Shown here piece by piece: positions 28,156-36,331 of a DNA stretch of 64,000 nucleotides. The stretch spans positions 636,531 to 700,530 of the forward strand of contig NZ_VTWS01000005.1 in NCBI RefSeq assembly GCF_008727875.1, given 5' to 3'. The translations under genes were made by a program, and so were the position numbers. Each line of letters opens with the position of its first letter. Position 1 is the stretch's first letter. Below the pieces are notes generated by a model, which saw only the letters and a program-made list of their open reading frames with translations, made no database searches and had not been told where the DNA came from. This DNA is from Larkinella humicola. Lineage in GTDB: Bacteria; Bacteroidota; Bacteroidia; Cytophagales; Spirosomataceae.

Positions 28156-29213
28156 TAAGGAGACGGATCTTTTTGCAAAAAACCGATGACTTCCTGCGCC
28201 GTCTGGCGGGCGGACCGATTGACGCCGATGAGGGTTGCCGAAGCAAAACCGGTCCAACTGCCGTAGCCCACCAGCCACAAACCCGGCTGCTGAACCGAGT
28301 GCGTTCCGGCCACCTCGACCTTTCCATCCGGCTTAAGCACGTCAAGCGGTTCTAAAAACGCGAGGGCGGGCCGGAAACCGGTACACCAGATCACCGCATC
28401 GACCGCTTCGGTTCTTCCATCGAACCAGATTACTCCGGTTGGGGTGAGGGCGATAAAGGGTCGAACGGAATGCAGAACGCCCCGGCTGCGGGCCTCTTTC
28501 ACGGGTGCGACCATGACGATGTCGGCCAGACTGCCTCCGGTTTTGGTGTCCCCCGCCTGAAACCGCTGGGTGGCTGCCTGAAACAAATACCGTCCATCGA
28601 CTTCGTCCGGCAAAAAAGTGGGTTCGGTCAACGTAACCCAGGTCGCATTCGCCACCTTCGACACTTCTGCCAGAATCTGGGCCGCCGAGTTGCCTCCGCC
28701 CACCACCAGCACCCGTTTTCCGGCAAATTCTTCGGGGGAGCGATAGTGTGCCGAATGGAGTTGCCGGCCTTGAAAATTTTCGCTTCCGGGATACGCAGGC
28801 ATGTACGGATTGCTCCAGCTTCCGGTGGCACACACCAGTGCCCGGGCGCGGTAATCGCCCCGGTTGGTCGTGATCCGAAACAACGAATCGGCACGCTCCA
28901 CGGATTGTACCTGAACCGGGCGGTGAACGGGAAACGAATACCGTTTCTCATACTGCGTAAGGTACTCGATGACCTCCAGCCGCGACGGATAGAGCGACGC
29001 GGTACGGGGCATCAGCCAGCCGGGCAGGGAACTGGCATCTGCCGGCGAAAAAAGTCGCAGCGACTCCCAGCCGTGCAGCCACGCCCCACCGGGGGCCGAT
29101 TGCTCATCCAGCAGGATCAAATCGAGGGAACTGCGTTGCAGATGGTAGGCCGTTGCCAGAGCGGATTGCCCCCCTCCGATAATAATGAGATCCCGTACCG
29201 GTGATTCGTTCAT
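28155..29213 (-). CDS. NAD(P)/FAD-dependent monooxygenase, ArsO-like
   Basis: Flavoprotein of 352 residues with two nucleotide-binding motifs: [16 protein letters not shown] at about 9-24 for FAD, and [17 protein letters not shown] near 168-184 for [25 protein letters not shown] and the ending [20 protein letters not shown] match the flavin-containing monooxygenase group called ArsO, found in arsenic gene clusters. Related proteins act on other substrates, so the arsenic link rests on similarity and on the ars operon 3-6 kb away. It starts 24 bp after the NhaA gene ends on the same strand, so the two are probably one transcript. Confidence 0.8.
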   Translation of the reverse strand: MNESPVRDLIIIGGGQSALATAYHLQRSSLDLILLDEQSAPGGAWLHGWESLRLFSPADASSLPGWLMPRTASLYPSRLEVIEYLTQYEKRYSFPVHRPVQVQSVERADSLFRITTNRGDYRARALVCATGSWSNPYMPAYPGSENFQGRQLHSAHYRSPEEFAGKRVLVVGGGNSAAQILAEVSKVANATWVTLTEPTFLPDEVDGRYLFQAATQRFQAGDTKTGGSLADIVMVAPVKEARSRGVLHSVRPFIALTPTGVIWFDGRTEAVDAVIWCTGFRPALAFLEPLDVLKPDGKVEVAGTHSVQQPGLWLVGYGSWTGFASATLIGVNRSARQTAQEVIGFLQKDPSP

Positions 29214-29237
29214 GGAGCCGTTGTCGTATTCGTGAAC

Positions 29238-30428
29238 TTACTCTTCAGCGATTAACAAATCGTCTTTCCGGGCGACGGCCCTCAAAACGAGATAGCCAAA
29301 ACCGCCGGCCAAAACCGATCCAATGAGAATGGTAAACTTGGCTCCGGCGGCAAAAACCGGCTGATCGGCAAACGAAAGAAGTGCGATAAAAATGGACATG
29401 GTAAAGCCGATGCCGCCCAACAGGCCTAATCCGATAATATGGGGCCAGCGGGCACCGTCCGGCAAGGTGCACAAACCCGCTTTTACCGAGCACCAGGAAA
29501 GCAGCGTAATGCCCAGCGGTTTTCCAACCACCAGCCCCACCAGAATGCCCAGCCCCAGCGGGGTCGACAAGCCTTGCAGCATACCGGATTCAAACCGGAT
29601 GTTGGTATTGGCGAGCGCAAACAGCGGCATGATGGCAAAATTGACCGGTTTGATCAGCCTGTGTTCCAGTTTTTCCAGTGCCGACTCGGTGTCGTCGGGC
29701 GTCGTGGGAAGCGTAAAGGCCGTAAGCACCCCGGCAATGGTGGCGTGGATGCCCGAATGGTGGATAAAATACCAGATGAACAGGCCGGGAATCAGGTAAA
29801 AGGCCAGATTCGTTACGCCCATCCGATTGAAAATAATCAATACCAGAAAAACGCCCCCTGCATACGCCAGGTAATTGACATGCAGATCCGTGCTGTAGAA
29901 AATGGCAATCACCACGATGGCGACCAGATCATCCACAATAGCCAGAGCAGTCAGAAAGATTTTCAGCGACGCCGGAACCCGTTTTCCCAACAAGGTGATC
30001 AGGGCTAGGGCAAACGCAATGTCCGTTGCCATCGGAATCCCCCAGCCCACGGCGGTTTCGGTTCCGCGGTTCAGCACACTGTAAATCAACGCCGGAGCAA
30101 CCACGCCACCGATGGCCGCAAAAATGGGTAAAGCCGCTTTTTGGATGGACGACAGTTCCCCCTCGATCAACTCCCTTTTGATCTCCAGGCCCACCATCAG
30201 AAAAAAGATGGCCATCAGGCCATCGTTGATCCAGATCAGAACAGAGTATTGTAAATCCAGACCGGCCCAATCTGTTCCCAGACGGGCGGCCAGCAGGCTT
30301 TCAAAAGGCGTGCCCAACGGCGAATTGGCAACACCGAGCGAGATCATCACACAGAGAAACAGAAGAATACCGCCTGTTGAACCCGATGTAAAAAATTCCT
30401 GGAAGTGTTTCAGCAGCGTTGCTTTCAT
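29238..30428 (-). CDS. nhaA: Na+/H+ antiporter NhaA
   Basis: Sodium/proton antiporter of 396 residues in the inner membrane, with the conserved ion-binding aspartate pair in LAIVDDLVAIVVIAIFYS, which falls near residues 163-164 as in the E. coli protein. MATDIAFALALITLLGKRVP and GIHATIAGVLTAFTLP are further family motifs. Length matches the family (about 390). It exports Na+ (or Li+) in exchange for protons to control salt and pH. It is the first gene of a two-gene unit with the ArsO-like monooxygenase; the divergent methyltransferase transcript begins about 110 bp away. Confidence 0.96.
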   Translation of the reverse strand: MKATLLKHFQEFFTSGSTGGILLFLCVMISLGVANSPLGTPFESLLAARLGTDWAGLDLQYSVLIWINDGLMAIFFLMVGLEIKRELIEGELSSIQKAALPIFAAIGGVVAPALIYSVLNRGTETAVGWGIPMATDIAFALALITLLGKRVPASLKIFLTALAIVDDLVAIVVIAIFYSTDLHVNYLAYAGGVFLVLIIFNRMGVTNLAFYLIPGLFIWYFIHHSGIHATIAGVLTAFTLPTTPDDTESALEKLEHRLIKPVNFAIMPLFALANTNIRFESGMLQGLSTPLGLGILVGLVVGKPLGITLLSWCSVKAGLCTLPDGARWPHIIGLGLLGGIGFTMSIFIALLSFADQPVFAAGAKFTILIGSVLAGGFGYLVLRAVARKDDLLIAEE

Positions 30429-30504
30429 CGGTTTTTCAATTGATCAACTGCAATAGTAAGAAGAAAAATGAAGCGGGCCATTGAATCTGTTTTTAATACA
30501 TCGT

Positions 30505-30535
30505 CTTGCTTTTTTTAATTTCTTTTTAATCTTTG
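30505..30535 (+). promoter_or_regulatory. Bacteroidetes-type promoter of the methyltransferase leader
   Basis: CTTG at 30505-30508, exactly 19 bases, then AATCTTTG at 30528-30535. The Bacteroidetes consensus is TTTG, 19 bases, TAnnTTTG; only one base differs in each box. Transcription would start near 30541, just at the first hairpin. Confidence 0.6.
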
Positions 30536-30540
30536 TATAC

Positions 30541-30859
30541 GCTGACCGGCCCAAAGAAAGCGGGTCACATTCAAAATATGCTGCAACTTACTCCCCCCTG
30601 ACGACGATTTTTCGCTAGCCCCAGCCCTGGGCTAGATCGTTGACGCGGCCTGATCGAGGGCCGGGGAGTTCCTCTTTTTTCCAAGTTTTCGAGCAGTGTT
30701 CAGCCGTTTTGCGGCTGGCCGATCTGGCTTTTCCGTTCTGCCATTTCGCGGAAGAAAAGCTGTAAATCTCGTTTTAGCCATGCTACACCGTATTCCACCC
30801 TGATCTTCCGATCAGAGATCAATAGCATTTTTACTTTTCTCCATCTAACCTCCATCACC
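30541..30859 (+). ncRNA. Structured 5' leader, candidate attenuator
   Basis: Several pairings can be drawn. TGACC 30543-30547 pairs with GGTCA 30563-30567. An outer stem joins ACTCCCC 30590-30596 with GGGGAGT 30663-30669. This outer stem encloses ACGAT 30604-30608 with ATCGT 30636-30640, CTAGCCC 30615-30621 with GGGCTAG 30629-30635, and CGGCC 30646-30650 with GGCCG 30659-30663 (the last shares one base with the outer stem). CCTCTTTTTTCC follows, as in an intrinsic terminator. Further hairpins lie at 30701-30717 (CAGCCG/CGGCTG) and 30800-30815. A small reading frame overlaps the outer stem's 5' arm. I do not recognise a known riboswitch. Confidence 0.45.
30578..30601 (+). CDS. Possible leader peptide MLQLTPP
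   Basis: ATG at 30578 opens a seven-codon frame ending Pro-Pro and TGA at 30599-30601. Its Thr-Pro-Pro codons contain the 5' arm (30590-30596) of the stem that precedes the T-run. A ribosome paused there would stop that stem from forming. The layout is that of a leader peptide, but a frame this short may be chance. Confidence 0.35.
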   Translation: MLQLTPP

Positions 30860-30908
30860 ATGAATACGACGCTGAAAAAAAAACGTCCAGGAGTTCAACC
30901 GGAATGTG
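30860..30908 (+). other. Frameshifted 5' end of the methyltransferase gene at an A9 run
   Basis: ATG 30860 begins a frame (MNTTLKKK) that meets nine A at 30875-30883 and then reads out of the methyltransferase frame. The methyltransferase frame is blocked upstream by TGA at 30873-30875. With eight A the reading would be MNTTLKKNVQEFNRNVNENG, running straight into the enzyme. The sequence therefore shows a one-base insertion in a homopolymer: a sequencing error, a phase-variable tract or a slippage site. Confidence 0.65.
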
Positions 30909-31586
30909 AACGAAAATGGCGGATTTCTCTACACCACCAATGCGCAGTTTTCGTCGCATGTTGCCAACAAACGCATTTCGGATGAGATCTTCAAGCTCAT
31001 CAAACCGCACTACAAAACCCTGGTGGATATTGGTTGTGGCGACGGCATGTACACGAATAATATCAAGGAAAACTTCCCGCATTTGAACGTTCACGGCTTT
31101 GACCCTGCTGCTTCGGCCATACAAATCGCCCGAAAAAATTACCCATCGGTACAGTTTGATACCATTAATTTGCTGGACAACCAGTTGCCGGTTCCAGCTA
31201 AAAAATACGATGTAGCCGTCATTCGGGGCGTTCTCCACCACCTTTCCGATCAGCAAAAAGCCATCACCAATGCATTTCGGCTCGCCGACCACCTGATTAT
31301 CATGGAACCGAATGGCAACAATCCCGTTCTGAAAGTCATCGAAAAAACGTCCCAATACCACATCGAACACGAAGAACAATCGTTCTTCGAATGGGAATTG
31401 AAACGCTGGATACGCAATGCGGGCGGACAAGTTGATGCGTGGAAATATGTGGGTTACGTCCCGTTCTTTTTCCCAACCGGCCCTGCCAAGGTGATCTATT
31501 TCTTACAGCCTTTTCTGGAAAAAATTCCGGGTTTAAAACACATCTTTTCGGCCCAGTTCATCATTTCATGCACGAAAAAGCCTTAA
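30906..31586 (+). CDS. Class I SAM-dependent methyltransferase (5' end frameshifted)
   Basis: As the sequence stands the longest open frame begins at GTG 30906 and gives 226 residues; without one base of the preceding A run it would start at ATG 30860 and give 241. The SAM-binding motif I is VDIGCGDGMYTNNI near residue 40, followed by motif II GFDPAASAIQIA and motif IV-like DVAVIRGVLHHLSD. This marks the UbiE-like class that methylates small molecules. The C-terminal part (GYVPFFFPTGPAKVIYF) is hydrophobic. The methyl acceptor is unknown. It stands alone on the plus strand behind its own promoter and a structured leader. Confidence 0.82.
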   Translation: MNENGGFLYTTNAQFSSHVANKRISDEIFKLIKPHYKTLVDIGCGDGMYTNNIKENFPHLNVHGFDPAASAIQIARKNYPSVQFDTINLLDNQLPVPAKKYDVAVIRGVLHHLSDQQKAITNAFRLADHLIIMEPNGNNPVLKVIEKTSQYHIEHEEQSFFEWELKRWIRNAGGQVDAWKYVGYVPFFFPTGPAKVIYFLQPFLEKIPGLKHIFSAQFIISCTKKP

Positions 31587-31729
31587 GCCCGTTCGGCTCC
31601 TCTGGCTCTGGTGAGTGCCTTGGGAAACGGCCTCGGTAGTAACGGGAAAATACCGTCACGTAGAGATTCTCCCGGCCGTAGGTCAGGTTTGATTGTACCA
31701 GACATACGACTGGAAACAAGCGTTCTTAC

Positions 31730-32533
31730 TCATTTCGCCAACCGCAACGCCTGGGCATACACGTCCGGTAATTCACTCTGCTCAACGGCCAGAGCCGCCC
31801 GTTCCACATCATAGGGCACCCGAACAAACTCGACGTGAACGCCTTCGGCAGAACCGGGCCGGGCGGTTTCGTCGATCGTGAGCAAAACGTACCCCGCACG
31901 CGGATCACCGTCTTTGGGTTTGCCGACGGAACCGATGTTGATGGCGTGCCGGTAATACGGCGTTTCGTCTTCGCCCAGCGCGTTCACCACTTTGTAATAC
32001 GGTTTGTGCGTGTGGCCAAAACACAGAATATCAGCGCTGGCACCTTCCAGAACGCGCGCCAGACTGCGGTCTCCGCGATCTTCAAACAGGTATTCGTTGA
32101 CGCGCCGGGGACTGCCGTGTACCAGCAACAGGGAAACCGGCGTTTGCTTCTGCCAAAGGTGTTCCGGATCGTTGCCCAATTCAAACTCGACGCGAAGGTG
32201 GGTGGGTAACGTCCGCAGATACGCCCGTTCGTCGTCACCTACGGTTTTGTTGGTGTAGGCAATCGAAACCTTGCCATTGGCTTTTTCGTCGTCGGTTTTG
32301 TAGGCGCACCCGCAATCGTCCGACGAGCGGCCGATGCCGTAGTCGTAATTACCGGCAATGGTCGGAATGTTCCGTCGGCGGATTTCGGCGATCACCTCGT
32401 TGGGCCAGGTATTGTAGCCCACCAAATCGCCAAGGCAATACACGGCGTCCGGTTTTTGACGGTCGATGTCGGCTAAAACCGCTTCCAGAGCGGGCAGGTT
32501 GGCGTGGATGTCGGAAAACAGGGCAATTTTCAT
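31730..32533 (-). CDS. Calcineurin-like metallophosphoesterase
   Basis: Cytoplasmic metal-dependent phosphoesterase of 267 residues with the complete family signature: D8 and H10 in FSDIHAN, D36 in [10 protein letters not shown]62 in AGNYDYG, then LVHGSPR and CFGHTHKPY. It belongs to the YfcE/MJ0936-like group, which hydrolyses phosphodiesters. It is the last gene of the ars operon and overlaps the acr3 gene by four bases. I recall this type of gene in other Bacteroidota ars clusters, but its job there is unknown; hydrolysis of an arsenylated or phosphorylated metabolite is speculation. Confidence 0.88.
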   Translation of the reverse strand: MKIALFSDIHANLPALEAVLADIDRQKPDAVYCLGDLVGYNTWPNEVIAEIRRRNIPTIAGNYDYGIGRSSDDCGCAYKTDDEKANGKVSIAYTNKTVGDDERAYLRTLPTHLRVEFELGNDPEHLWQKQTPVSLLLVHGSPRRVNEYLFEDRGDRSLARVLEGASADILCFGHTHKPYYKVVNALGEDETPYYRHAINIGSVGKPKDGDPRAGYVLLTIDETARPGSAEGVHVEFVRVPYDVERAALAVEQSELPDVYAQALRLAK

Positions 32534-33594
32534 ACGGTTTTTGGGGACGGCTTTTGGGAGGAAATTCCAAATGCATTCTTCTGTTTACGCGCAAAGTTGA
32601 CCATCAGGATCAACACCGGCACTTCGATCAGCGGGCCGATGACGGCGGCAAAAGCGGCCCCGGAGTCGATGCCGAACACCGCAATGGCCACGGCGATACC
32701 CAGCTCAAAGTTGTTCCCGGCGGCCGTGAAAGCCAGCGAGGTGGATTTGGCGTAATCGGCACCGGCCCGTTTGGACAGGTAGAAGGCCGAAAAAAACATG
32801 ATGGCAAAATAGATCGTCAGCGGAACGGCAATCCGGAGCACATCGAGCGGAATGGAAACGATCAGTTTTCCTTTCAGGCTGAACATCACCACAATCGTGA
32901 ACAGCAGGGCGATGAGAGTCAGCGGGCTGATGTCCGGTAAAAACGTCCCTTCGTACCACTGGCGGCTGAAAACGCGCGTCAGAATCAGCCGCGACAGCAA
33001 ACCGGCCAGAAACGGAATGCCCAAATAAATAAAAACACTCTGCGCCACTTCGCCAATCGTGATATCGACCGTGAAGCCCTGTAAACCAAACCAGGGCGGC
33101 AAAACGGTGATGAAAACGTAGGCGTAAAGCGAATAGAACAGCACCTGAAAAATGCTGTTGAAAGCCACCAGACCGGCCGCGTAGAGCCGGTCGCCCCCCG
33201 CCAGATCGTTCCAGACGATGACCATCGCGATGCAGCGGGCAATCCCGATCAGGATCAAACCGGTCAGGTAGTCGGGTTTGTCGGGCAGGAAGATCACCGC
33301 CAGAAAAAACATCAGCAACGGGCCAACGATCCAGTTTTGCAGCAACGACAGCCCCAGAATTCTGGTATTGGCAAACACGGAGGGCAATTCGGAATACCGC
33401 ACCTTCGCCAGGGGCGGATACATCATCAGAATCAGGCCGATGGCCAGCGGCACGTTGGTCGAACCGGAATTAAACCCGTTGATGAAGCCTTCCGACTGCG
33501 GAAAAAAGTAGCCGATGCCCACGCCGGTGAGCATGGCCAGGAAAATCCACAGCGTTAAAAACCGGTCGAGAAACGAAAGGCGGGGGGTGTTCAT
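32530..33594 (-). CDS. acr3: ACR3 family arsenite efflux transporter
   Basis: Inner-membrane arsenite exporter of 354 residues with ten hydrophobic segments. The ACR3 signature is exact: [20 protein letters not shown], containing the conserved Cys121 needed for arsenite transport, followed by [19 protein letters not shown]. The C-terminus has the second conserved block [20 protein letters not shown]. It overlaps the metallophosphoesterase and the arsN2 gene by four bases each, so translation is coupled across the three genes. It is repressed, by inference, through the ArsR operators upstream. Confidence 0.95.
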   Translation of the reverse strand: MNTPRLSFLDRFLTLWIFLAMLTGVGIGYFFPQSEGFINGFNSGSTNVPLAIGLILMMYPPLAKVRYSELPSVFANTRILGLSLLQNWIVGPLLMFFLAVIFLPDKPDYLTGLILIGIARCIAMVIVWNDLAGGDRLYAAGLVAFNSIFQVLFYSLYAYVFITVLPPWFGLQGFTVDITIGEVAQSVFIYLGIPFLAGLLSRLILTRVFSRQWYEGTFLPDISPLTLIALLFTIVVMFSLKGKLIVSIPLDVLRIAVPLTIYFAIMFFSAFYLSKRAGADYAKSTSLAFTAAGNNFELGIAVAIAVFGIDSGAAFAAVIGPLIEVPVLILMVNFARKQKNAFGISSQKPSPKTV

Positions 33595-34052
33595 GCGGCA
33601 TTGTCGTTTACGGTTCGCTTCATCACAATGGCTGAAGACGGACAGAGATCACTGAACTGCTGCGTTTGCTGAATCGCTTCAGGTACGTCCTGCCGGTCGA
33701 TGGGCTGAAAACCGTGCCGCTCAAAATAGCGGTCGGCGGTGGTCGTGATCAGATAGACATCGGCCAACCCATCGGCTTTGGCGGTTTCCAGCAGCCGGTC
33801 AACCAGTTGCGCAGCGATTTGCCGGCCCCGGTACTGCGGATCAACGGCCACGGAACGCAGCAGCGCCACGGTTCCGAAACGTTCCAGACCGGCCACGCCA
33901 ACGCCGATTTCCTGTTCTTTCGCAATCACAAAACCGGGTAGTTCGGGTGGCAAATCATCGGTCAGCAACTCCGCCTGCTGCAACAGCGCCATAACGGCTT
34001 CCCGGTCTTCCGGGCGGGCATTTTCAATTGATAAAGCCATCATTTTCAGCAT
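33591..34052 (-). CDS. arsN2: GNAT acetyltransferase, ArsN2 type
   Basis: Acetyltransferase of 153 residues from ATG 34052, a single GNAT domain. The acetyl-CoA site is [20 protein letters not shown], followed by [20 protein letters not shown]. This matches the ArsN2 group found in ars operons. A possible role in acetylating an arsenic compound or metabolite is inferred from context. The open frame extends upstream to 34160, but that would overlap the arsM gene and lacks domain support. It lies 19 bp after arsM and overlaps acr3 by four bases. Confidence 0.88.
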   Translation of the reverse strand: MLKMMALSIENARPEDREAVMALLQQAELLTDDLPPELPGFVIAKEQEIGVGVAGLERFGTVALLRSVAVDPQYRGRQIAAQLVDRLLETAKADGLADVYLITTTADRYFERHGFQPIDRQDVPEAIQQTQQFSDLCPSSAIVMKRTVNDNAA

Positions 34053-34071
34053 TGAACGCGTTGTTAAAAAA

Positions 34072-34959
34072 CTAATTGCAGCAGTCGGGTCCGCAGCAGG
34101 CAGCGGCATTGGTCGCTGCCGGGGCCAATTCGACAACCGGTACGGTAGGTTTTTCGGCATAAACCGTAACGCTGTAGATACCTTTGTCCTGCTGGCGGTA
34201 GTCAGCGATTTCGTCCGCAGTCAGGTAGTTTTGCAGCAGTTCGTCGGGCAGAATAATTTCGCGTTCTTTTTGCAGGATGATCCCGGTAAAACCGGCTTCC
34301 TGAACAATCTGCAAATAGGTATCTTTCTGGATAGCGCCCGACACACAGCCCGCATACAATTCGGCATCCTTGATGACGCCCGCGGGCAAATCGCCTTTCA
34401 GCACAATGTCCGAAATGCTGAAATGACCGCCGGGCTTCAAAATCCGGAACGTCTCGGAAAACGCTTTCTGCTTGTCGGGAACCAGGTTCATCACGCAGTT
34501 GCTCACCACCACATCGGCCAGATTGTCGGGCAGCGGCATGTCTTCGATGTCGCCGTACACAAACTCGACGTTGGTATACCCCAGCGTTTTGGCGTTCCGG
34601 CGGGCGCGGTCGATCATGGCCGGCGTCATGTCCAGGCCAATCACCCGGCCGGTTTCGCCGGTTTCGGCCCGGGCCACAAAGCCGTCGTTGCCCGCTCCTG
34701 AGCCCAGGTCGACCACCACGTCGCCGGGTTTGATCTGCGCAAATTGCGTCGGCAGGCCACAGCCCAGCCCCAGATCGGCTTCAGCCACGTAGCCGTTCAA
34801 TCCGTCGTAGCCAACGGCCATGGTGATGGGCACGTCATTCGAGGGGCCACAGCACGATGTAGGACCACACCCGCAGCCAGCCGCTTCAGACTGCCCCCCT
34901 TCGGCAATAGCGCCGTAGGTCTGGCGCACGATTTCTTTTAGTTGTTCAGCCGTTTCCAT
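34072..34959 (-). CDS. arsM: Arsenite methyltransferase ArsM
   Basis: SAM-dependent enzyme of 295 residues that methylates arsenite to volatile or less toxic forms. The SAM motif is VVVDLGSGAGNDG at about 82-93. The arsenic-binding cysteines expected for the family are visible as Cys67 (GLGCGLP), Cys155 (SNCVMNL) and Cys205 (AGCVSGA). Both ends carry extra cysteine clusters: CGCGPTSCCGPS near 29-40 and ACCGPDCCN at 287-295. It follows arsR after 69 bp, within which a second copy of the arsR operator lies. Confidence 0.95.
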   Translation of the reverse strand: METAEQLKEIVRQTYGAIAEGGQSEAAGCGCGPTSCCGPSNDVPITMAVGYDGLNGYVAEADLGLGCGLPTQFAQIKPGDVVVDLGSGAGNDGFVARAETGETGRVIGLDMTPAMIDRARRNAKTLGYTNVEFVYGDIEDMPLPDNLADVVVSNCVMNLVPDKQKAFSETFRILKPGGHFSISDIVLKGDLPAGVIKDAELYAGCVSGAIQKDTYLQIVQEAGFTGIILQKEREIILPDELLQNYLTADEIADYRQQDKGIYSVTVYAEKPTVPVVELAPAATNAAACCGPDCCN

Positions 34960-34981
34960 GTTTACGTTTATTGATTTGTTT

Positions 34982-34997
34982 ATTGCAATATTACGAT
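34982..34997. promoter_or_regulatory. ArsR operator candidate 2 (arsR-arsM gap)
   Basis: ATTGCAATATTACGAT differs at two positions from the operator candidate upstream of arsR and is a near-palindrome. It lies 22 bp before the arsM start on the minus strand. It may add a second point of repression inside the operon. Confidence 0.65.
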
Positions 34998-35028
34998 TGA
35001 TTCAGGTAAAAAAAGAGCGACGCTGGTT

Positions 35029-35355
35029 TTAGCAACAGGTCGCAGGCACGAATGAATCCAGCAGGGTGCCAAACGTTTGCCGGGCTTCTTCCCAAACGGT
35101 TTCGTTGATGCAATAGCACACGCGGGGCGGATCGATTTCGCCTTTAATGATTCCGATGCGTTTCAGTTCCTTCAAATGCTGGGAAACCGTGGGTTGTGCC
35201 AGCGGCAATTCGTCTACCAGATCGCCACAGACACAGGCTTTTTTTGCAATCAGCACTTGCAGGATGGCCACCCGGGCGGGATGGGCAAAGGCTTTGGCCA
35301 GGTCGGCGATCCGGTTTTGCTGGTCAGAAAATATTTCGGTTTTGGTGAGTCCCAT
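35029..35355 (-). CDS. arsR: ArsR/SmtB family metalloregulatory repressor
   Basis: DNA-binding repressor of 108 residues with a winged-helix domain ([14 protein letters not shown], then [20 protein letters not shown] as recognition helix region 51-70). Candidate arsenite ligands are Cys41 and Cys43 in ACVCGDL, Cys80 and Cys82 in RVCYCIN, and a C-terminal Cys107-Cys108. It leads the operon arsR-arsM-arsN2-acr3-metallophosphoesterase. Arsenite binding is expected to release it from the near-palindrome at 35383-35398, which overlaps its own promoter. Confidence 0.95.
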   Translation of the reverse strand: MGLTKTEIFSDQQNRIADLAKAFAHPARVAILQVLIAKKACVCGDLVDELPLAQPTVSQHLKELKRIGIIKGEIDPPRVCYCINETVWEEARQTFGTLLDSFVPATCC

Positions 35356-35359
35356 GTCG

Positions 35360-35390
35360 CAAAGGTAACAGGCTTTTTATTAATCGCAAT
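35360..35390 (-). promoter_or_regulatory. Promoter of the ars operon
   Basis: On the minus strand ATTG (35387-35390) is followed after exactly 19 bases by TACCTTTG (35360-35367), a perfect Bacteroidetes -7 box (TAnnTTTG). The box ends five bases before the arsR ATG, so the message would be leaderless or nearly so. Confidence 0.7.
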
Positions 35391-35398
35391 ATTACGAT
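35383..35398. promoter_or_regulatory. ArsR operator candidate 1
   Basis: ATCGCAATATTACGAT is a near-perfect palindrome that overlaps the -33 box of the arsR promoter, a position suited to repression. A closely matching copy lies at 34982-34997. Confidence 0.7.
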
Positions 35399-35512
35399 AG
35401 AAAAAAATAGTATGGAATTGACTTCAGCGCGAAGCCGGGCCTAAAAACAATCTGTTTTTTTGTAAGTTGGCTTTCTGACGGTTTTGTTCCTGTTTTTCAC
35501 CTTTACCCGCCC

Positions 35513-36307
35513 ATGCGCATCCGCCAAGCCTTTCTCCTTTTTGTCCTGCTGGGCTTTGCATCCGGTTGTGCCAGTGTAGCCCGGCGTTATCAGATTACCG
35601 AACTAAACCGGGTGTTCCGGGTGCGGGCGAATCAGACCTTTTTTACCCAGGATTCCCACGGCAAGGTTACCAAAAAGACGCTGAACTATCCAGCGAAGGC
35701 GGCTCTCTATCAGGAGCAGGATACGCTTTATGCCGAGTTTGTATCGACCACACTTCGCGCTTCGGATAACGATCCGACAACGATCGATCAGGCGGATTCG
35801 ATGAAGACCCTGTTTGTACATTACAACCCCCGGGTTAATTTCGTCGAAGAAAAAAGCCCCTGGTTTTATTACCAACTGACCACCTTTGACATCGATCTGT
35901 TTACAATTCCGTTCAAATACCGCTTTTCGACAGCCGGGCGTCCGGGTCAGCTTTCGACCAGTGCGAATGTAGGCGTGTATGCCGGGATTCGCTTCGATCT
36001 GGGCCGCTACCGAAATATTTATTACCGGCGCGACCAGCATTCCGACATCCAGTCGTTCAGTTTCGGGATCGGAACGGTGTTGAGCATTGATCCGGTGCTG
36101 GTGAACGGTTTCAACACGGCCGGCCGTGTAACCGACGAGTATGAGGCACTGGGAGTCAATTATGGTCTGGCTACCATTTTCGGCTACAAGCGGGTTACGG
36201 CGGGGCTGGTCCTGGGATTTGAGAATCTGGCCGACCGCAACAACCGCCTGTGGGTGTACCGCCAGAAACCCTGGCTGGGTCTGATGGTGGGCATCAACAT
36301 CAATTAA
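35513..36307 (+). CDS. Outer-membrane-type lipoprotein of unknown function
   Basis: Lipoprotein of 264 residues (lipobox FASGC, Cys19). The mature protein has alternating hydrophobic strands consistent with a small beta-barrel or sheet: SWFYYQL-like segments, TFDIDLFTIPFKYRFST, SANVGVYAGIRFDLGRYRNI and FGYKRVTAGLVLGFENL, ending in LMVGININ. I recognise no named family. The next gene (36332) starts 24 bp after its stop, so the two are likely co-transcribed. It diverges from the ars operon but shows no arsenic-related feature. Confidence 0.72.
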   Translation: MRIRQAFLLFVLLGFASGCASVARRYQITELNRVFRVRANQTFFTQDSHGKVTKKTLNYPAKAALYQEQDTLYAEFVSTTLRASDNDPTTIDQADSMKTLFVHYNPRVNFVEEKSPWFYYQLTTFDIDLFTIPFKYRFSTAGRPGQLSTSANVGVYAGIRFDLGRYRNIYYRRDQHSDIQSFSFGIGTVLSIDPVLVNGFNTAGRVTDEYEALGVNYGLATIFGYKRVTAGLVLGFENLADRNNRLWVYRQKPWLGLMVGININ

Positions 36308-36331
36308 GCACTCATTTTTTCCGTATTTTCT

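Larger units (their letters stand above)
30429..30859. other. 431-bp divergent intergenic region between nhaA and a methyltransferase
   Basis: Apart from the frames listed separately I see no protein gene of usual size. On the plus strand it contains a good Bacteroidetes-type promoter (30505-30535), then a leader rich in hairpins (30541-30859) with a seven-codon open reading frame. Nothing equally clear is found on the minus strand for nhaA. Confidence 0.6.

Noticed and set aside
30590..30669. Sodium or lithium riboswitch for nhaA on the minus strand
   Set aside because: The T-run, the promoter and the mini-frame all lie on the plus strand, and I could not match the fold to the nhaA-type motifs.
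31587..31729. RNA gene in the gap after the methyltransferase
   Set aside because: No tRNA-like cloverleaf or conserved stem found; the gap looks featureless.
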